The notes under the pieces: generated by a model
Seen by the model: only the letters and a program-made list of their open reading frames with translations
Told to the model about the DNA's origin: nothing
Database searches by the model: none
From: Anaerococcus sp.
Lineage (GTDB): Bacteria; Bacillota; Clostridia; Tissierellales; Peptoniphilaceae
NCBI RefSeq assembly: GCF_030825785.1
Contig: NZ_JAPJPG010000063.1
Coordinates: 1-6,797, forward strand
Reading direction: 5' to 3'
Length of the DNA: 6,797 nucleotides
Program-made: the position numbers and the translations under genes
Shown here: piece by piece, positions 6,154 to 6,797 of the stretch
Layout of the letters: each line of letters begins with the position of its first letter
Numbering within the stretch: the stretch's first letter is position 1

Positions 6154-6420
6154 ATGGGTAATTATGGAATAATAGCTTCAATTATTATCGGAGCAATTGC
6201 AGGTTGGATTGCAAGTAAAATTATGGGTAAAGATGCTCAAATGGGAACTGGTGCAAATATCATCGTCGGAGTAATCGGTGGTGGAGTTGGTAACTGGATA
6301 TTTAGCACTTTATTTAACTCAGCAAACCCAGGACTTGTAATGCAAATCGTATACGCAGTAATCGGTGCAGTAATCCTATTATTTGCTTACGATAAGATTA
6401 CTGGCGCAAAAACTAAATAG
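6154..6420 (+). CDS. GlsB/YeaQ/YmgE-family stress membrane protein (transglycosylase-associated fold)
   Basis: An 88-residue, glycine-rich protein with three membrane segments (about 4-22, 33-52 and 62-80). The pattern fits the GlsB/YeaQ/YmgE family: an N-terminal IIIGAIAGWIASKIMGKD, a central NIIVGVIGGGVGNWIF (35-50) and a third segment YAVIGAVILLFAYDKI. Its length is close to the usual 80-90. Members are small membrane proteins induced by stress in several bacteria, but their molecular activity is not established; the name transglycosylase-associated is historical. It is transcribed alone, divergently from the two-component operon and closed by a strong terminator. The intervening DNA carries several dyads, so control by the neighbouring response regulator is possible. 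Family assignment is by recognition of the pattern; function beyond that is inferred. Confidence 0.88.
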   Translation: MGNYGIIASIIIGAIAGWIASKIMGKDAQMGTGANIIVGVIGGGVGNWIFSTLFNSANPGLVMQIVYAVIGAVILLFAYDKITGAKTK

Positions 6421-6433
6421 TTAAAGAGAAATT

Positions 6434-6463
6434 AACTTCCTAGCTTAGGCTGGGAAGTTTTTT
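6434..6463 (+). terminator. Intrinsic terminator of the small membrane protein gene
   Basis: AACTTCCTAGC (6434-6444) pairs with GCTGGGAAGTT (6449-6459), an 11-bp stem with one T-G pair and a TTAG loop. It is followed by a run of T to 6463 and lies 13 bp after the stop codon. Confidence 0.93.
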
Positions 6464-6545
6464 GGTGGAGAAATTTATTTTTTATAAAACTTTTGAGACG
6501 GCCTAACTTAAATAAAATAGGAAGATTTCCATGATTGATATTAAC

Positions 6546-6588
6546 CTTGGATTAAAACAATAATGAAATTCTTATTCTTTAATCCAAG
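6546..6588. repeat. Isolated long hairpin in intergenic DNA
   Basis: CTTGGATTAAA (6546-6556) and TTTAATCCAAG (6578-6588) are exact complements of 11 bp. The 21-nt centre can pair again through AATAA/TTATT. It lies about 80 bp past one terminator and about 20 bp before another that faces it, with no T-run on either strand, so a terminator is unlikely. The rest of the 6464-6605 gap shows nothing else convincing. Confidence 0.6.
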
Positions 6589-6605
6589 ACAAAATAGATA
6601 AAACT

Positions 6606-6629
6606 AAAAGACCCCGCAGAGGGGGACTT
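6606..6629 (-). terminator. Terminator of the right-edge gene
   Basis: On the - strand AAG-T-CCCC pairs with GGGG-T-CTT around a 6-nt loop, with one T-T mismatch, and ends in TTTT. The stem begins at the base next to the TAG stop, an unusually tight arrangement. Confidence 0.8.
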
Positions 6630-6797
6630 CTAGTTGCCTAATCCAGAATTGTTTTCTGTAGATTCCTTATTTAATAAATTATCAAGGGCGTCACTTGTGG
6701 AATTATTAGTTCCACTATTACTTTCATTTTCTTTCTCGCCATTATTATCTTTATCTTTATCTTTATCTTCGTTTTTATCCTTGTCCTTGTCCTTGTC
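6630..6797 (-). CDS. C-terminal end of an unrecognised protein with a Lys-Asp repeat tail (partial)
   Basis: On the - strand an uninterrupted frame enters from the right edge and ends at TAG (6630-6632), giving the last 55 residues of a protein. It opens with alternating Asp-Lys pairs (residues 1-8 and 11-17 of the fragment, broken by Asn-Glu) and passes through a Glu/Asn/Ser-rich stretch. It ends in TSDALDNLLNKESTENNSGLGN. Such charged, low-complexity tails are common at the ends of membrane-anchored or secreted Gram-positive proteins, including penicillin-binding and surface proteins, but nothing here picks a family. A matching terminator follows immediately, which supports the frame. No LPXTG sorting signal or membrane segment is present in the fragment. 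Confidence 0.75.
   Translation of the reverse strand, partial: DKDKDKDKNEDKDKDKDNNGEKENESNSGTNNSTSDALDNLLNKESTENNSGLGN
6747..6797. repeat. Hexanucleotide tandem repeats encoding Asp-Lys
   Basis: On the - strand three GACAAG units plus one GATAAA are followed by AACGAA, then three GATAAA units and a final GAT. The array may continue beyond the right edge. Two synonymous versions of the same six-base unit suggest either separate expansions or selection on the peptide. Confidence 0.85.

Noticed and set aside
6493..6518. TTGAGA...TAAAAT promoter for a small RNA over the 6546-6588 hairpin
   Set aside because: The spacer is only 14 bp and no terminator follows on that strand.
6531..6563. Ten-codon frame after an AGGAAGA-like site
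   Set aside because: Too short to support, it overlaps the inverted repeat, and there is no convincing promoter upstream.

Overview
The window looks like a chromosomal segment of a low-GC Gram-positive bacterium. The coding sequences are AT-rich, Shine-Dalgarno sites are strong (AAGGAGG, AAAGGAG), intrinsic terminators are compact hairpins with T-tracts, and genes are tightly packed. The style of the proteins would suit an anaerobic coccus of the Peptoniphilaceae group (Anaerococcus, Peptoniphilus, Finegoldia), but this is an impression; no marker gene here settles the taxon. No rRNA, tRNA, CRISPR array or insertion sequence was seen.

Left part, + strand (1-2470). The 3' end of an unrecognised gene (2-280) is followed by a 307-residue protein that appears to join a HEPN domain (R-x4-H motif) to a Mrr-like PD-(D/E)XK nuclease domain. 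This is a candidate defence nuclease, with a 14-bp palindrome just ahead of its ribosome-binding site. Next comes a 360-residue membrane protein (1345-2427) with three N-terminal membrane segments, a glycine-zipper stretch, a long LEA/apolipoprotein-like helical insert and a final membrane segment. It has its own likely promoter and a textbook terminator.

Centre, - strand (2526-6032). A three-gene operon is read leftward from an extended -10 promoter near 6004. It encodes an OmpR/PhoB-type response regulator, a two-membrane-segment histidine kinase overlapping it by 20 bp, and a membrane-anchored protein of the S41 (C-terminal processing) peptidase fold. In that protein the catalytic serine position appears to be asparagine. 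The operon ends at a 13-bp-stem terminator that converges on the membrane-protein gene.

Right part (5979-6797). A 175-bp divergent intergenic region packed with short dyads separates the two-component operon from a small GlsB/YeaQ/YmgE-type stress membrane protein (6154-6420), which ends at a strong terminator. The last 209 bp before the next gene hold an isolated 43-bp inverted repeat and the terminator of a - strand gene. That gene enters from the right edge and ends in a Lys-Asp repeat tail (6630-6797).

Taken together, the region from about 1250 to 6460 reads as an envelope-centred cluster: a signal-transduction pair, a probable pseudoprotease anchored on the outer face of the membrane, and two stress-type membrane proteins on either side. 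The HEPN-nuclease gene is a separate, defence-like element. These functional links are inferences from domain content and gene order.
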